Assembly (NCBI GenBank): GCA_010645155.1
Contig: CM021316.1
Span: 5,166,954-5,230,953 of the forward strand
Source: Tigriopus japonicus
Taxonomy: Eukaryota; Arthropoda; Copepoda; Harpacticoida; Harpacticidae
Length of the DNA: 64,000 nucleotides
Direction: 5' to 3'
In this document: positions 49,401-59,265 of the stretch, piece after piece
How positions within the stretch are numbered: position 1 is the first letter of the stretch
Layout: each line of letters starts with the position of its first letter
The notes under the pieces: generated by a model
Told to the model about the DNA's origin: nothing
The model's input: only the letters and a program-made list of their open reading frames with translations
Database searches by the model: none
Translations under genes and position numbers: made by a program

Positions 49401-52323
49401 AATGAATGTCTCTGACAAACCTGATAGATTTGTCCTTTGAAGTTCGAATGAAATAGATTTATTGAGGATGCAATGACAATGATAACTTTCCCCCTTTGCT
49501 TGCCCTCCTCGATTTGGAAGTCGTTCCAAGTTTGAAGCACGTTGTTCTTTGTCGTCTCAATCATTAAGACGGGAAATTCGAAAGACAAGTTGTCAATTCC
49601 TCCAAAAAGGTCAATGTCAAAACAAAACGATGCCATATGAGCATCATCATCATCATTCATCAATGATCTAAGGGTGCTCATGTCAAAAAAATTGCCACAA
49701 GCTTGGATTCGCACAAACATCTCACCTTAACTGATTGTGTGCTCAGTTGGCAGAAACTTCGATGAGGGAGCCTCCAAGTGATATCTCAACAACCAGGCAT
49801 CATTCGACAAATGAACAACAAAATCTGGTCCCAAGGACAGGGCAACAAAATTTCGGACAAGGTAGAGAGTGGCATCATCAGTTGTTTCTGAGTTTTTCAA
49901 AATCGAGACCTAAAAGTAGAGATTTGTTTTAGTGTAAGGTACGTGTCTAGTATACCTATGTAGAAGCATCGAGAAGCAGCTACCTACGTAGACGTCGTCA
50001 ACCAGTCAGTCATGCAATTCAAGCATGAACTGACCAAATTTCTCTGCGTGTGTGCATGTGTAGCAATCCATGGTGTGACAGTTCATGACACCACGTCCAA
50101 AGATCAAATTCACTTCATGGAAAATGTTCCTTGTGGTTCATTGGAATGGTTGAGTGTGAGTGTTTTCGTGTGTCCAAGTGGAGCGCACAATTCGATTATC
50201 CAAGTAGACCTCACTCACTGCCTTCACTCTCCTTATTTGAAGTAAAAGTACCTAGATAGATCGAGTCCATGGTCGGTGGTACAGATGATCATCGATTAGC
50301 AGGTGTCTCATTCTGGTTGGGAGAAATCGAAACACTTTCTCGGAACAATGAGATTTCAGATCAGTGATTTATATACTCATTGGGAAGAATGCGTGTTCGA
50401 ATTTATGGCAGTCTTCCTGAAATCTCTCCCTTTTGTCCACCACCATTATTTTGGGGCTCTGAATGAACATTTGGGTAAGCAGGTTGGATCAAAGTACGAG
50501 ACAAATTAAAATGCTTTCAAGGATGAAGCAACATGTTCTGTTGGATATCGGCCTGAATCTGGTTCCAGTTTACGAAACGAAACTGACTTTACTAGTTTTT
50601 TTCCATTTTGTATGTTTGTCACATGCTAGTACTGTATGTGTAAGGAACTTAATCCTAGTTCATCTGAACTAGGTGTAAGGAATAACTTGAAACTCCTGAG
50701 ACATTGTGGAGGAAGAAATTTTTATCAATGGATTTTATATTTCTAACATTCAAAGACACTTATTCAAAAACATCAACGGTCCATAAATTGGTTGATGAGT
50801 AAAACTTTAATGTGGCAAGGCGCCAAATCTTGAGTCCAGACCAGTGAGGCTAGTTTTTTAGACGCAAAGATCGATCTCAAGATCAGACTTCGAGTACTTA
50901 AGTACGATCTTGAGATCGATCTTTTGCGTCTAAAAAACTAGCCTCAGTTTCCTTGTCCATAGGATGGAGAAGACCTTACGTGTCAAGAGATGTTTGTTTG
51001 TATTGGACATTGTCAACACTCGCGACTTGTGAGCTTTAAGATGATATTCAGAGAAGCCTTAGACTTTAAGGCGGGCACGGCTCCTGAGGTCCCGATCAAG
51101 GAGTACAATCTCTGAAACATTAATCTTGGGCAAGGTGAGGTCCCCGGTAATGACGCGGATGTGCGGATGTTGTTATAGGGCCTCTCTCACTGCCTCAATG
51201 TTGGTTTTGTTCAGGAGGTGCAAGGTCGTCGTGGCCTTTTTTGATCCCAGAAAATACCTTTGGGAGAAATGGAAATGGGAGTTACTCTAAAAACTTAAAT
51301 TTTCATTGTTTACAAACATGTAACCGGACTGATCGGTGTCACGGTAAGCTATGTTTTACTACTAGTATTTATTTAATGGGATACGTTTACCAATCAATTT
51401 GGGATGAAAAAAATCAGAATCCAATTTCAAATGTCCTTTATTGTGTAAGTTAAGATTTCAATCAAAAACTGGTCGTTCATTGCCCCAGCAAGCAATCGTG
51501 GAGCTACGTATTTAGAGCACTAAGTGGCAAGCACTCGTTAGAGGCAAGCCACCACTCTCATTAAGTTACTGCATTCTTAAGAAGGAATCCATTGAATTTG
51601 GAGACTATCACCTCACCTAAAAGTCACCTTTCAGAATGAATTCACTCAATTCTATGATTGACGAATCCGTTCAACGAATAGAGCCTCGAAATTACGCAAA
51701 TGCTTGGAACTGAAATCTACTTTGAAATGCAAAAGCATGACTATTCATTTTCAAGCTTGTTTCTAAGAAAAAATATTTCATTGCAAGTCTTTTTGTACAC
51801 TTAGACATGGGATTTAGGGCACATTTTGAAACGCTCTCTTCTAGACTTCAATATCTCTAAACTAACGTTAAGTTTGTGCATCATGTATTTCATTCTTTTT
51901 GCAACAGGCTGGGCGATTTCTTGTAAACACAATCGGCGATCCCCAGTTCAAAATACAAATCAGAAAAATGACGTCTATCTGATTACTTGCTTGTCTTTTA
52001 GGATGCCGAGGTCATTGAGAACTTGAACGAGCAAGGAGAGCTCAAGCACATCTTGAAACCCTTTAAGGTAATGATTCTGAGCGTTAGTCCATTGCATTGA
52101 ATGTAAATACATAATTACAATGTTTTCCATGCTCTAATTGTAGTGCTATTCGGTCACAGTGGAGTGCCAGAAGTGCGGTGGTTTCCGAATGCTTCCGTGT
52201 CAAGTTTGCAGTGGAAGCAAGAAGTCGCTCCATCGGAATAACTTCACCGAATCATTTGTGGCCCTCCGATGCAGCCATTGCGACGATTCGGCCCTAGTCA
52301 AATGTGATATGTGCGCTCGATGA
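43414..52323 (+). CDS. GRXCR1: glutaredoxin domain-containing cysteine-rich protein 1-like
   Basis: Coding exons: 43414-44403, 46310-46543, 52002-52067 and 52144-52323 (TGA), all phase 0, 489 aa. Residues 1 to about 300 are a poorly conserved Pro/Ser-rich region with PPPPPP stretches. Then comes the family signature RGTIRGVKNRVRRGIATFL at the end of exon 1. A glutaredoxin fold follows (GKVVVYITTLGVLRDTY, RCVKVRQIL, VEERDVFMSRENQ, VPKVFVEGRYLGD). The C-terminus has four CxxC pairs (CQKC, CQVC, CSHC, CDMC), a zinc-ribbon-like domain. The classical glutaredoxin CxxC active site is absent, as in GRXCR1, which argues against reductase activity. Vertebrate GRXCR1 acts in actin-rich stereocilia of hair cells; the arthropod role is inferred at most. 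The second intron is 1.9 kb and the third 5.5 kb apart from the short fourth. Two AATAAA hexamers follow at 52521 and 52544. Confidence 0.92.
47705..47729. repeat. (GATG)n microsatellite
   Basis: Five to six GATG units in an intron of the GRXCR1-like gene. Confidence 0.9.
48084..48104. repeat. (GGT)n microsatellite
   Basis: Six to seven GGT units in an intron of the GRXCR1-like gene. Confidence 0.9.
50845..50946. repeat. near-perfect 40-bp-arm inverted repeat (hairpin) in GRXCR1 intron
   Basis: The left arm (50845-50884) starts TGAGGCTAGTTTTTTAGACG and ends GATCTCAAGATC. The right arm (50906-50946) is its reverse complement with one extra base. The 21-base loop contains the perfect palindrome GTACTTAAGTAC. 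No flanking terminal repeats or duplication were recognised. It could be a foldback remnant, a hairpin-RNA locus or a recent inverted duplication. Confidence 0.95.
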
Positions 52324-52520
52324 TGATGAGAAGAGACACACACTGACCCACCACAAACATCCTAATCTTTACCCAAAGCAGCCAAAGCCAAGAAGATGTC
52401 AGTTCCGAATATTGTAAAGAATGTTGTCCATGGAATGTTATTAACGAGTTGAAAGCCTAGTTCCTGAGTCGCCCAAGTGGCCCCTAACAAATTATCTATT
52501 GGCCGTCGTCGTGCGCTTAA

Positions 52521-52570
52521 AATAAAGAATTGTGATAACTAACAATAAAGATATCAACGGTTTTTTTATT
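52521..52570. terminator. convergent poly(A) signals of GRXCR1-like (+) and NECAP (-)
   Basis: AATAAA occurs on the plus strand at 52521-52526 and 52544-52549, about 200 bp after the GRXCR1 stop. On the minus strand AATAAA lies at 52570-52565, about 200 bp after the NECAP stop. The two transcripts therefore end tail to tail within roughly 60 bp and may overlap at their 3' ends. Confidence 0.7.
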
Positions 52571-52771
52571 GTGTGGGAGGAAATATAGAGTATAAAATCA
52601 GGAGGATGCCGTGAAAAATATTCTGCGCTCGAGAGTTTACACCCCTTCAAAAGCTCAATTGATTTTTTCTGTATCATAACAATCTTATTAAATAATAATC
52701 ATCGGAACAATATCCATAATACAGATACTTGGAATTGCCAAAGCAAGCGTTGGAAAATCCTCTTTTCTCAG

Positions 52772-53677
52772 CTAAAACTGGACCCAATTCCCACTGGAAG
52801 CCTTATCGGCTTCACTCGAGGACACAAAATCACCCCAGGGGTCGTCCTTGGACTCGGTTGCCGCCGCCACAGCCGCCGATTCCGAAGACACCGGGTTAAA
52901 AGCCGAAGAACTGAACAGAGAATGATCACGGTTGGTCTTCGTCGTCGTCGATGATGACGAGGACGATGTTGTTGATGAAATCGTGGACGACGACAGGAAA
53001 TCTCCCAACAAGTCCACGTTGGACGACCCGGGCAGTGGTTTGCTTTCGGACGGAGATTGAAGGGGAGTAAGGTTGGCCGAGCCCGGGGGTGGTCCTAATT
53101 TGATACCCCCGGGGGGTGGGGGCAAAAACCCACTTCCACCTCCCCCGGACGGCTTTGGTCTGGACGTGGCACCTGAGCTACTCACGTCATTTTTAGGAAT
53201 GTTGATGCGGATCGTTTGGCCTTCTTTGAAGGCAAGATCAAGATTCGGCTTGGGAGGTTCAACGGCTTCTTGAGCGAAGTTATTCTCTTTCTTGACCCAC
53301 TTGAAGTGATCTTGAAGGGCCACATTCAGATCGAACGAGTCACTTCGATCCGAGAAACCTATACCAATGTATGCCTTTCGCCCCGAGTCTTGGATGCAAA
53401 TCACAAAATATCGCGACGAATCCGTCACGGCTTCGACCGAAACGCCCGGATATTTCTCCACCGGACATTCCGCGAAAAGTGCTCCGGAGTTTTTATCCTC
53501 CAATTTGATGGAACACGCTCGACCTTTGGAGAGGCATCGCAATCGCCCGGTCCAATCGGGCGTGGCCAAATTCCAATCGGCGGCTCTGTACCCACGGGCA
53601 CTTGGACGTGGAGGAATTTTATAAACAAAAACTTCGGGTTTCACCAGGAGGGTTCTTTCAAATTCTTCGGCGCTCAT
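52772..53677 (-). CDS. NECAP1: NECAP (adaptin ear-binding coat-associated protein)
   Basis: Clathrin-coat accessory protein that binds the AP-2 (and AP-1) adaptor and acts in endocytosis. One uninterrupted exon of 301 aa. The ATG at 53677 was chosen because it begins the family start [20 protein letters not shown]; an ATG-like codon nine codons upstream gives a non-conserved extension. Residues 1 to about 130 form the PHear domain ([50 protein letters not shown]), and [11 protein letters not shown] follows. Then comes a Pro/Gly- and Ser/Thr-rich tail with DLLGDFL, DPWGDF and the terminal WVQF, which is the WxxF ear-binding motif. NECAP1 and NECAP2 are a vertebrate split, so the symbol is approximate. 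Confidence 0.97.
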   Translation of the reverse strand: MSAEEFERTLLVKPEVFVYKIPPRPSARGYRAADWNLATPDWTGRLRCLSKGRACSIKLEDKNSGALFAECPVEKYPGVSVEAVTDSSRYFVICIQDSGRKAYIGIGFSDRSDSFDLNVALQDHFKWVKKENNFAQEAVEPPKPNLDLAFKEGQTIRINIPKNDVSSSGATSRPKPSGGGGSGFLPPPPGGIKLGPPPGSANLTPLQSPSESKPLPGSSNVDLLGDFLSSSTISSTTSSSSSSTTTKTNRDHSLFSSSAFNPVSSESAAVAAATESKDDPWGDFVSSSEADKASSGNWVQF

Positions 53678-54076
53678 TGTGTGAGTTGGTAAACAAAAAA
53701 GCAAGGAATGAGCTGGAAGTGGAATGATATCAATTCAGAATGCAAATCGAAAAGGCAGGGGACGGGGGGTCTGACTGACTCTCGTTAGCTTGGGAGGCAA
53801 GTTTGATAACGAACTTTTTGGTGACTCGATAAATGTTGGTACAAATTTGAGATTACCTTGGGTGAATTGGTCTCTTTCTACTTAAACAGCAGATGATGCA
53901 GTCTCTTAGTTTAGTCGGACATAAAGCGCGTGTTGGATTTTCTCAGATCTGAAATATAAGAGTTAAGAGACGGTAAGTTTATTTTCAGATCTGTTTCACC
54001 AGTTCACATATTGAATATCATCTTTTATTAGCGCTGACTACTGCTCTCTTTGAATGAATATTATTTCTTTCACGTT

Positions 54077-55369
54077 TTATTTCTTGACAATGCTTCTGGC
54101 GATCAGTTCCTTCATAATTTCGTTGGTGCCACCATAAATCGTTTGAACGCGAGCATTCGCGTAAGATCGAGCGATGGGCGTTTCCCACATGTATCCCCAA
54201 CCTCCGTGCAATTGAACGCATTCGGCAGCCACGGTGTTCTCCAAATCCGTGGCCCAATATTTGGCCATGGAGGCGGTCTCGTTACTCAAGGACTTGTTGT
54301 CATGGAGCTGTATGCATTCATCAATAAAAGATCGACACACGGCCGTGGCGGTTTTCATCTCTGCCAATCTGTGTTGCACAGTCTGCAAATCGGCCACAGT
54401 GCGGCCAAAGGCTTTCCGGTTGAGGAGGTAGTCACGGGTGGATTCAAACATCCATTCGCAAGCCGCAATGGAGGTAATAGCAATGCCCAAGCGCTCTTGG
54501 GGCAATTCGTTCATGAGCTGATAAAAGCCGCGGTTCAAACCACCCACGATATGTGATTTGGGCACCCGTACGTCCTCGAGAAAGAGTTCGGCCGTATCTT
54601 GGCCCTTCAGTCCCATCTTTTTAAGGTTCTTGCCTTTCTTAAAACCCGGCATGCCATCTTCTACCACAAACAACGTGATACCATGAGCTTTGGATTTGGC
54701 GTTGGGATCCGTGACGGCCACAATCACGTGCACGTCAGCCACGATGCCGTTAGTGATGAACACCTTACTCCCATTGAGAATGAAGTCGTCCCCGTCCTTC
54801 TTTGCATTGGTTCGGATGCCTTGTAAATCTGATCCGGCATCGGGTTCTGTCATGCCAATGGCCGCCACACGACGACCCGCCACCAAATCCGGAATATATT
54901 TCTCTTGTTGCTCGGGTGTGCCGTAGTTTTGGAAGTAGGGGATCACGATGGTTGAATGAACCGTGATGGCGGGTGAAGCGCAATGAGCATAGGCCTGCTC
55001 CTCTAAAACGATGGCCTCGTCTTTGAAGGATCCGCCAATGCCGCCCACTTCAGCTTTGATGCTGGTTCCCAGGAGGCCTTGCTCACCCAATTTAGCCCAG
55101 ATCTCTCGGGAAGGCTGTCCTTTGTCCTCGAATTCCATCTGTAAAGGGGCCAATTCGTCGCGCATGAATCTTCGGGCACTCTCACGGAACATATCGTGGT
55201 CCTCGTTGAAAATGGATCGGCTGCCAATATCCATGAGGTTGTCCATTTGACACGGGGGTGGGCGTACAGGCGTGGCATCCCCTTGGGTGGACATGACTCG
55301 ACCGTGAAAGGCGGATTGAGGGCGGGATGAGCATCGCGACCACAAGGGACGAGCGATTCGCCAAGCCAT
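54077..55369 (-). CDS. ACADL: long-chain-type acyl-CoA dehydrogenase, mitochondrial
   Basis: FAD enzyme that catalyses the first, alpha-beta dehydrogenation step of fatty-acid beta-oxidation in the matrix. One uninterrupted exon of 430 aa, the same length as human ACADL. The first 25 or so residues are Arg/Ser/Trp-rich without acids, as in a mitochondrial presequence. Motifs: GMTEPDAGSDL (FAD/substrate), KVFITNG, GFKKGKNLKKMGLKGQDTAE, NELPQERLGIA, RKAFGRTVADLQTVQHRLAEM, QLHGGWGYM and IYGGTNEIMKELIAR. The residue before GTNEIM is Gly where MCAD has its catalytic Glu. The NELPQER motif keeps the alternative helix-G Glu used by LCAD and isovaleryl-CoA dehydrogenase, so the enzyme should be active. 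An AATAAA overlaps the stop codon, and a second lies about 50 bp downstream (54029-54024). Confidence 0.95.
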   Translation of the reverse strand: MAWRIARPLWSRCSSRPQSAFHGRVMSTQGDATPVRPPPCQMDNLMDIGSRSIFNEDHDMFRESARRFMRDELAPLQMEFEDKGQPSREIWAKLGEQGLLGTSIKAEVGGIGGSFKDEAIVLEEQAYAHCASPAITVHSTIVIPYFQNYGTPEQQEKYIPDLVAGRRVAAIGMTEPDAGSDLQGIRTNAKKDGDDFILNGSKVFITNGIVADVHVIVAVTDPNAKSKAHGITLFVVEDGMPGFKKGKNLKKMGLKGQDTAELFLEDVRVPKSHIVGGLNRGFYQLMNELPQERLGIAITSIAACEWMFESTRDYLLNRKAFGRTVADLQTVQHRLAEMKTATAVCRSFIDECIQLHDNKSLSNETASMAKYWATDLENTVAAECVQLHGGWGYMWETPIARSYANARVQTIYGGTNEIMKELIARSIVKK

Positions 55370-55899
55370 GATGATAATAGGAGACTGTGGGAGGTGGGTG
55401 GGAGGGATGGTTCTTGGGAGGTGTGTAATGGATCTGGACGCGTTCTCAGCTGATGAGATGCAAGTAGATGCAGGTTTTATACAAACTATCCCGAAAGATG
55501 CAGCAGATGCAGGCCAGCAGGATCATGAAGCTGTCTTGATGACTACGAGAACGAGCGAACGGGGCAGCCATCTCCACTCGCTTGCTTGCTTGCTTGTAGT
55601 GTACGTACATAAACCTAAACCGAGTGAGTGAGCGAGCCAATGACGTCAAGCGGCAAAGAACAACCTGCCATGTTGCAAAGCTAAGAACATAACAGACCGC
55701 TTTTTTGTAACTTGTTATGATTGGGAATAAAACTATCGATACCATAAAACATTAGCAAATCATTTTATTAGTTCCGATTTGAAGTACTTTCCCATAGGTG
55801 CCTTATGATGAGTGGTTAATCCGATCTGACTCACTATTGCATGTAGGCCTTGTTGCTACCCTGCTCTTGTGAGAGATTGCGGCCATGTGTACTATATAG

Positions 55900-56614
55900 T
55901 AGTGATGGGAGGCAAACAGGAGCTTGGGCAAGCGGTCCGGTACAGTACCTTGGACTTGCCGAAACTTGGGTCTACTTGGGTGCCTGTACAAGTATTTTTT
56001 CCCACCTTACAGGTTTGCCAAATTTGCTAGGAATGAAGACTAAACCTTCGGCATCAGAATTTCAATTAACCAAAAAGTTTCAGCGAAATAGGGCCCATGC
56101 CCTTGTTAGGATGGATTTTTAGATGAAAATACACAATTCAAAGCTTTTGTATCGAGAAATGCAAAAGCTTTTGAGAATATTTCAAAAAAAAAAAAGAGTG
56201 CATCTTATATTTTTTTCTAGCAACTCTGAATGACCGAGCTTGTTCCCAAGTGTGACTGTTAAATCTCATTCTTGATTGGCCCGAAAAGTGTATTCATGTG
56301 TGGCTTAGAACGGAAAATAAAGAAAAAAACATGGTTTTGCAAATGCTATCCAAATCAAAATATTTTTTGTCTCACTTCCACTATTTATTGCTAAATCATT
56401 AAGGTCAAAAGATCATCGAAAATGCAACTTGACATTTTTCTTCCAAGTCACACTGAAAGTATCTTAACTCTTCAAAGAGCAACTGCCGGCAACTGCATCT
56501 TCCGATGTTCCTTGAGCTTGGGAAGTGTATTGGTGTATTGCCCAAGTAATGCTTGTCAACAACTTGTTCTTGGGTGTTTGTGATGACTCATTACTTGCCC
56601 AAGTCACATCACTA
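55900..56614. mobile_element. hAT-type MITE, 715 bp, in the ACADL-MCEE intergenic region
   Basis: The left end is TAGTGATGGGAGGC and the right end (reverse complement) is TAGTGATGTGACTTGGGCAA. The left subterminal region also has GAGCTTGGGCAAG. It is flanked by a perfect 8-bp duplication CTATATAG at 55892-55899 and 56615-56622. No transposase is encoded. It shares the TAGTGATG tip with the 316-bp element at 11.0 kb, so both were probably moved by related hAT transposases. Confidence 0.92.
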
Positions 56615-56740
56615 CTATATAGTAATGTTTACTGTTGTTTTCGTGTCATAGTGCTACATTAAGACGAGACCTACGGAAATAGAACACATTATTTCAAGTC
56701 TTAAGGGCTCGTGCGTAATTGATAAATACCTCAAAGAACA

Positions 56741-57268
56741 ATGTCCTCTGTACTAAGGCCCTGGTTGCTGCGCAGAGTACAACTTCTATCGTCCAAGGTT
56801 GGACTTCCTCTTCGACCTTTGACCGCAGCCGCGGCCCCACCCGTGCCTCCAAGTCATCCCGTATGGAAATTAGGTCGACTCAACCACGTGGCCATTGCCA
56901 CGCCCAATCTCGAGCAAACGATGAGCCTTTACCGCGATGTTATGGGGGCTGAGGTCAGTCAACCCGAGGACTTGCCCGATCATGGCGTGACTGTGGTGTT
57001 TGTGGCCTTGGATAACACCAAGATTGAGTTGTTGCATCCCTTGGGCGAGAAGTCGCCTATTGCCGGTTTCTTGAGCAAGAACGCTAATGGCGGCATTCAT
57101 CATGTCTGCATTGAGGTGAACGATATCGAAGCCGCTGTGGCGGATCTTAAGGCCAAACAGATTCGCTGTTTGTCGGAAAACACGCGTATTGGAGCTCATG
57201 GCAAGCCCGTGATGTTCTTACATCCCAAGGATTGTGCGGGCGTTTTGGTTGAATTAGAACAAGCTTGA
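56741..57268 (+). CDS. MCEE: methylmalonyl-CoA epimerase, mitochondrial
   Basis: Interconverts (R)- and (S)-methylmalonyl-CoA on the route from propionyl-CoA to succinyl-CoA. One exon of 175 aa. The first 40 residues are an Arg-rich, acid-free presequence. The vicinal-oxygen-chelate fold follows: RLNHVAIATPNLEQT (metal His near 49), GVTVVFVALDNTKIELLHP, NGGIHHVCIEVNDI (metal His near 120) and GVLVELEQA (metal Glu near 171), plus RIGAHGKPVMFLHPKD. It is followed 93 bp later by MINPP1 on the same strand with no intervening AATAAA. Confidence 0.97.
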   Translation: MSSVLRPWLLRRVQLLSSKVGLPLRPLTAAAAPPVPPSHPVWKLGRLNHVAIATPNLEQTMSLYRDVMGAEVSQPEDLPDHGVTVVFVALDNTKIELLHPLGEKSPIAGFLSKNANGGIHHVCIEVNDIEAAVADLKAKQIRCLSENTRIGAHGKPVMFLHPKDCAGVLVELEQA

Positions 57269-57341
57269 AATACATTCGATCGCAAGAATCTCTTGACCTA
57301 GTGAAACGAGAAATATCAGAAATCAATCCATTTATGGCTAC

Positions 57342-57361
57342 ACTCTCTATCCTTTTAGGGA
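57342..57361 (+). promoter_or_regulatory. pyrimidine tract plus AG acceptor just before the MINPP1 ATG
   Basis: The run CACTCTCTATCCTTTTAG ends at 57358 and the MINPP1 ATG starts at 57362. It is a good 3' splice site with no coding exon upstream of it in the same gene, only 90 bp after the MCEE stop. It fits either a spliced-leader trans-splice acceptor or the end of a 5' UTR intron starting inside or beyond MCEE. Confidence 0.55.
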
Positions 57362-58747
57362 ATGAAAATGATATTATCAATGGTATGGCACTTGGTGGGG
57401 GTTTCGACACTTCTAATGACTGCCAATGCACAATGTGTTCCAGTGAGTAAAATTGCTTCCAAGATTCAAGCCACGAAAACACCTTACGATTACGTGGCTT
57501 ATAACAATATCTCGAACGGAGCTCTTCCGGGATGTGAGGCCAAACAGATCTGGATGGTCACTCGCCATGGAACCCGATATCCCAGTGCCGATGGGTTAAA
57601 TATCTTAACCGACAGACTGCCACGCGTGGTTGACACTTTACAGAAGCATTTTGAGCAAGGCTTGGGAGAGTTGTGTGCGGACACTTTAGCCGCAATGAAA
57701 AGCGGTTTGCCTTCGCTAACATTGGACGATAAAAAGAAGCTTCATCCCGAAGGTGAATTGGAAATGATCGCATTAGGCGAGCGATATCAAATGAGATTTC
57801 CGAGCCTTCTTCGTGACCCCTACGCTTTCAAGTTCAGATCCACTGTTCTCGAGAGGGCTCAAAGATCGCAATTTCACTTCGCTATTGGACTATTTGAACG
57901 TCCAACGGCTCAAAAAATCAATTATGAGCCTCCCATTACACCTCATGATCCCCTCCTTCGTTTTTATAAAATGTGTGATCGGTGGTTGAGCGAGGTTAAG
58001 CTCAATCCTGAATCCCTTCGCGAATTCAAGCTCTTCCAGGAATCCGATTTTTTCTCGCAAAATGTCATTCAGCCAATATCAACCAGACTCGGATATCAAC
58101 GAAATCTGACCGTGGTAGAAATCGAAGAGTTATATTTGGCCTGCCAATTTGGACAAGCTTGGCAACCTCGCCAACCTTCGCCATGGTGTAGCATCTTCAG
58201 TCTCAAAGAGTTGGAGATATTGGAATACCGAGAAGATCTCGAGTATTACTGGATTGATGGATATGGCAAGGACATTAACCATAAACCGGCTTGCGTGTTG
58301 TTCGAAGATCTGTTAGAAAACTTTTCGAATGTCACCAATGGCGTCGAGAGCGAAGAGAAAGCCATCTTTTATTTCTCTCATGCGGGTCTGGTCATGAAAT
58401 TTCTGTGTTTTCTAGGGGTCAACAAAGATGTCGAGCCTCTACTTCACAATAATTTTGAAGGAATGAAACAAAGAAAATACCGAACAAGTCAAACTGTACC
58501 CTTCGGAGCGAATGTAGCATTTGTCCTCCAGCAATGTTCCAACAGCAAGTTCAAAGTAGGGATGTTCCTGAATGAACAGCAAATGACGATTCCAGGATGC
58601 AATCACGATTGGTGTGATTACACCACGTTCGTCGATTTGCATCGCGAGGAAATGAGCCGTTGTGACTTCTCGGAGATTTGTGATCTCAAAACAGGCGAGA
58701 ATGCGTCAAGTCACCTCAGGGACAGAGCCTCGGATGATCGCTTCTGA
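57362..58747 (+). CDS. MINPP1: multiple inositol polyphosphate phosphatase
   Basis: Histidine acid phosphatase of the secretory pathway that removes phosphates from InsP6 and related inositol phosphates. One exon of 461 aa. A signal peptide (ILSMVWHLVGVSTLLMTANA) precedes the catalytic RHGTRYP at residues 68-74. Family landmarks: FRSTVLERAQRS, YKMCDRW, YLACQFGQAW, PWCSIFS, LEYYWIDGYG, PFGANVAFVLQQC and MFLNEQ. The second catalytic motif reads HAG at residues 340-342, where MINPPs usually have HAE, so the normal acid residue is Gly. The C-terminus is not an ER-retention SDEL/KDEL. I trust the family call. Whether the enzyme is fully active is open. Confidence 0.95.
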   Translation: MKMILSMVWHLVGVSTLLMTANAQCVPVSKIASKIQATKTPYDYVAYNNISNGALPGCEAKQIWMVTRHGTRYPSADGLNILTDRLPRVVDTLQKHFEQGLGELCADTLAAMKSGLPSLTLDDKKKLHPEGELEMIALGERYQMRFPSLLRDPYAFKFRSTVLERAQRSQFHFAIGLFERPTAQKINYEPPITPHDPLLRFYKMCDRWLSEVKLNPESLREFKLFQESDFFSQNVIQPISTRLGYQRNLTVVEIEELYLACQFGQAWQPRQPSPWCSIFSLKELEILEYREDLEYYWIDGYGKDINHKPACVLFEDLLENFSNVTNGVESEEKAIFYFSHAGLVMKFLCFLGVNKDVEPLLHNNFEGMKQRKYRTSQTVPFGANVAFVLQQCSNSKFKVGMFLNEQQMTIPGCNHDWCDYTTFVDLHREEMSRCDFSEICDLKTGENASSHLRDRASDDRF

Positions 58748-59193
58748 GGCTCAGACAAAATTCAATTAGACTCGTGCGGTCTACAAATAGTTGAGCGTTA
58801 AAATGGGACTGTGTACTTTAACGAACCTTCGAGGGAAAAAAAAGAATGAGGCCACTTCACCTCATTCTCGGGTCGAGGTTCGACGACGGATCCTTGCATT
58901 TCGCCTGGGAAAGACAAACAAATCCTACTTCTACTTATCTCATTCAATTCATAAACGCGCCTTTGAAAACGGATGAACATCGCTCTTCCCAAAGCCAACT
59001 ACTCACCCACACAAACCGCACTGAACATAGGTGACTGCTTCAAATGGCCTCCATGGGTGTGATGTTCCTATTCCATATACAAAATCTGAAGGGCGAGCGA
59101 AGATCACAAGCAAGCAAAGGAGAAAGCAGTCTCAGATGATTGTTTGAGAGACCCACTTAAAACGTGGCCAATCTCATGTTGAACTCGTATTGA

Positions 59194-59265
59194 AATAAAG
59201 TGATTAATTCAATGAGTTTTGAAAATATAGATTCTTTGAGGTGTATATAGTGAGTTTCTTCCAGA
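59194..59265 (+). promoter_or_regulatory. poly(A) hexamer followed by a splice acceptor before Ank/XKR ATG
   Basis: AATAAA at 59194-59199 is followed 64 bp later by GTTTCTTCCAG, ending at 59264, and then ATG at 59266. The hexamer would end MINPP1 transcripts, and the acceptor would start Ank/XKR mRNAs. This spacing is like that of downstream genes in spliced-leader operons. A cis-spliced 5' UTR is the alternative. Confidence 0.5.

Noticed and set aside
49304..49720. 138-codon minus-strand frame inside the large GRXCR1 intron
   Set aside because: No recognisable motif, and composition looks like intron sequence.
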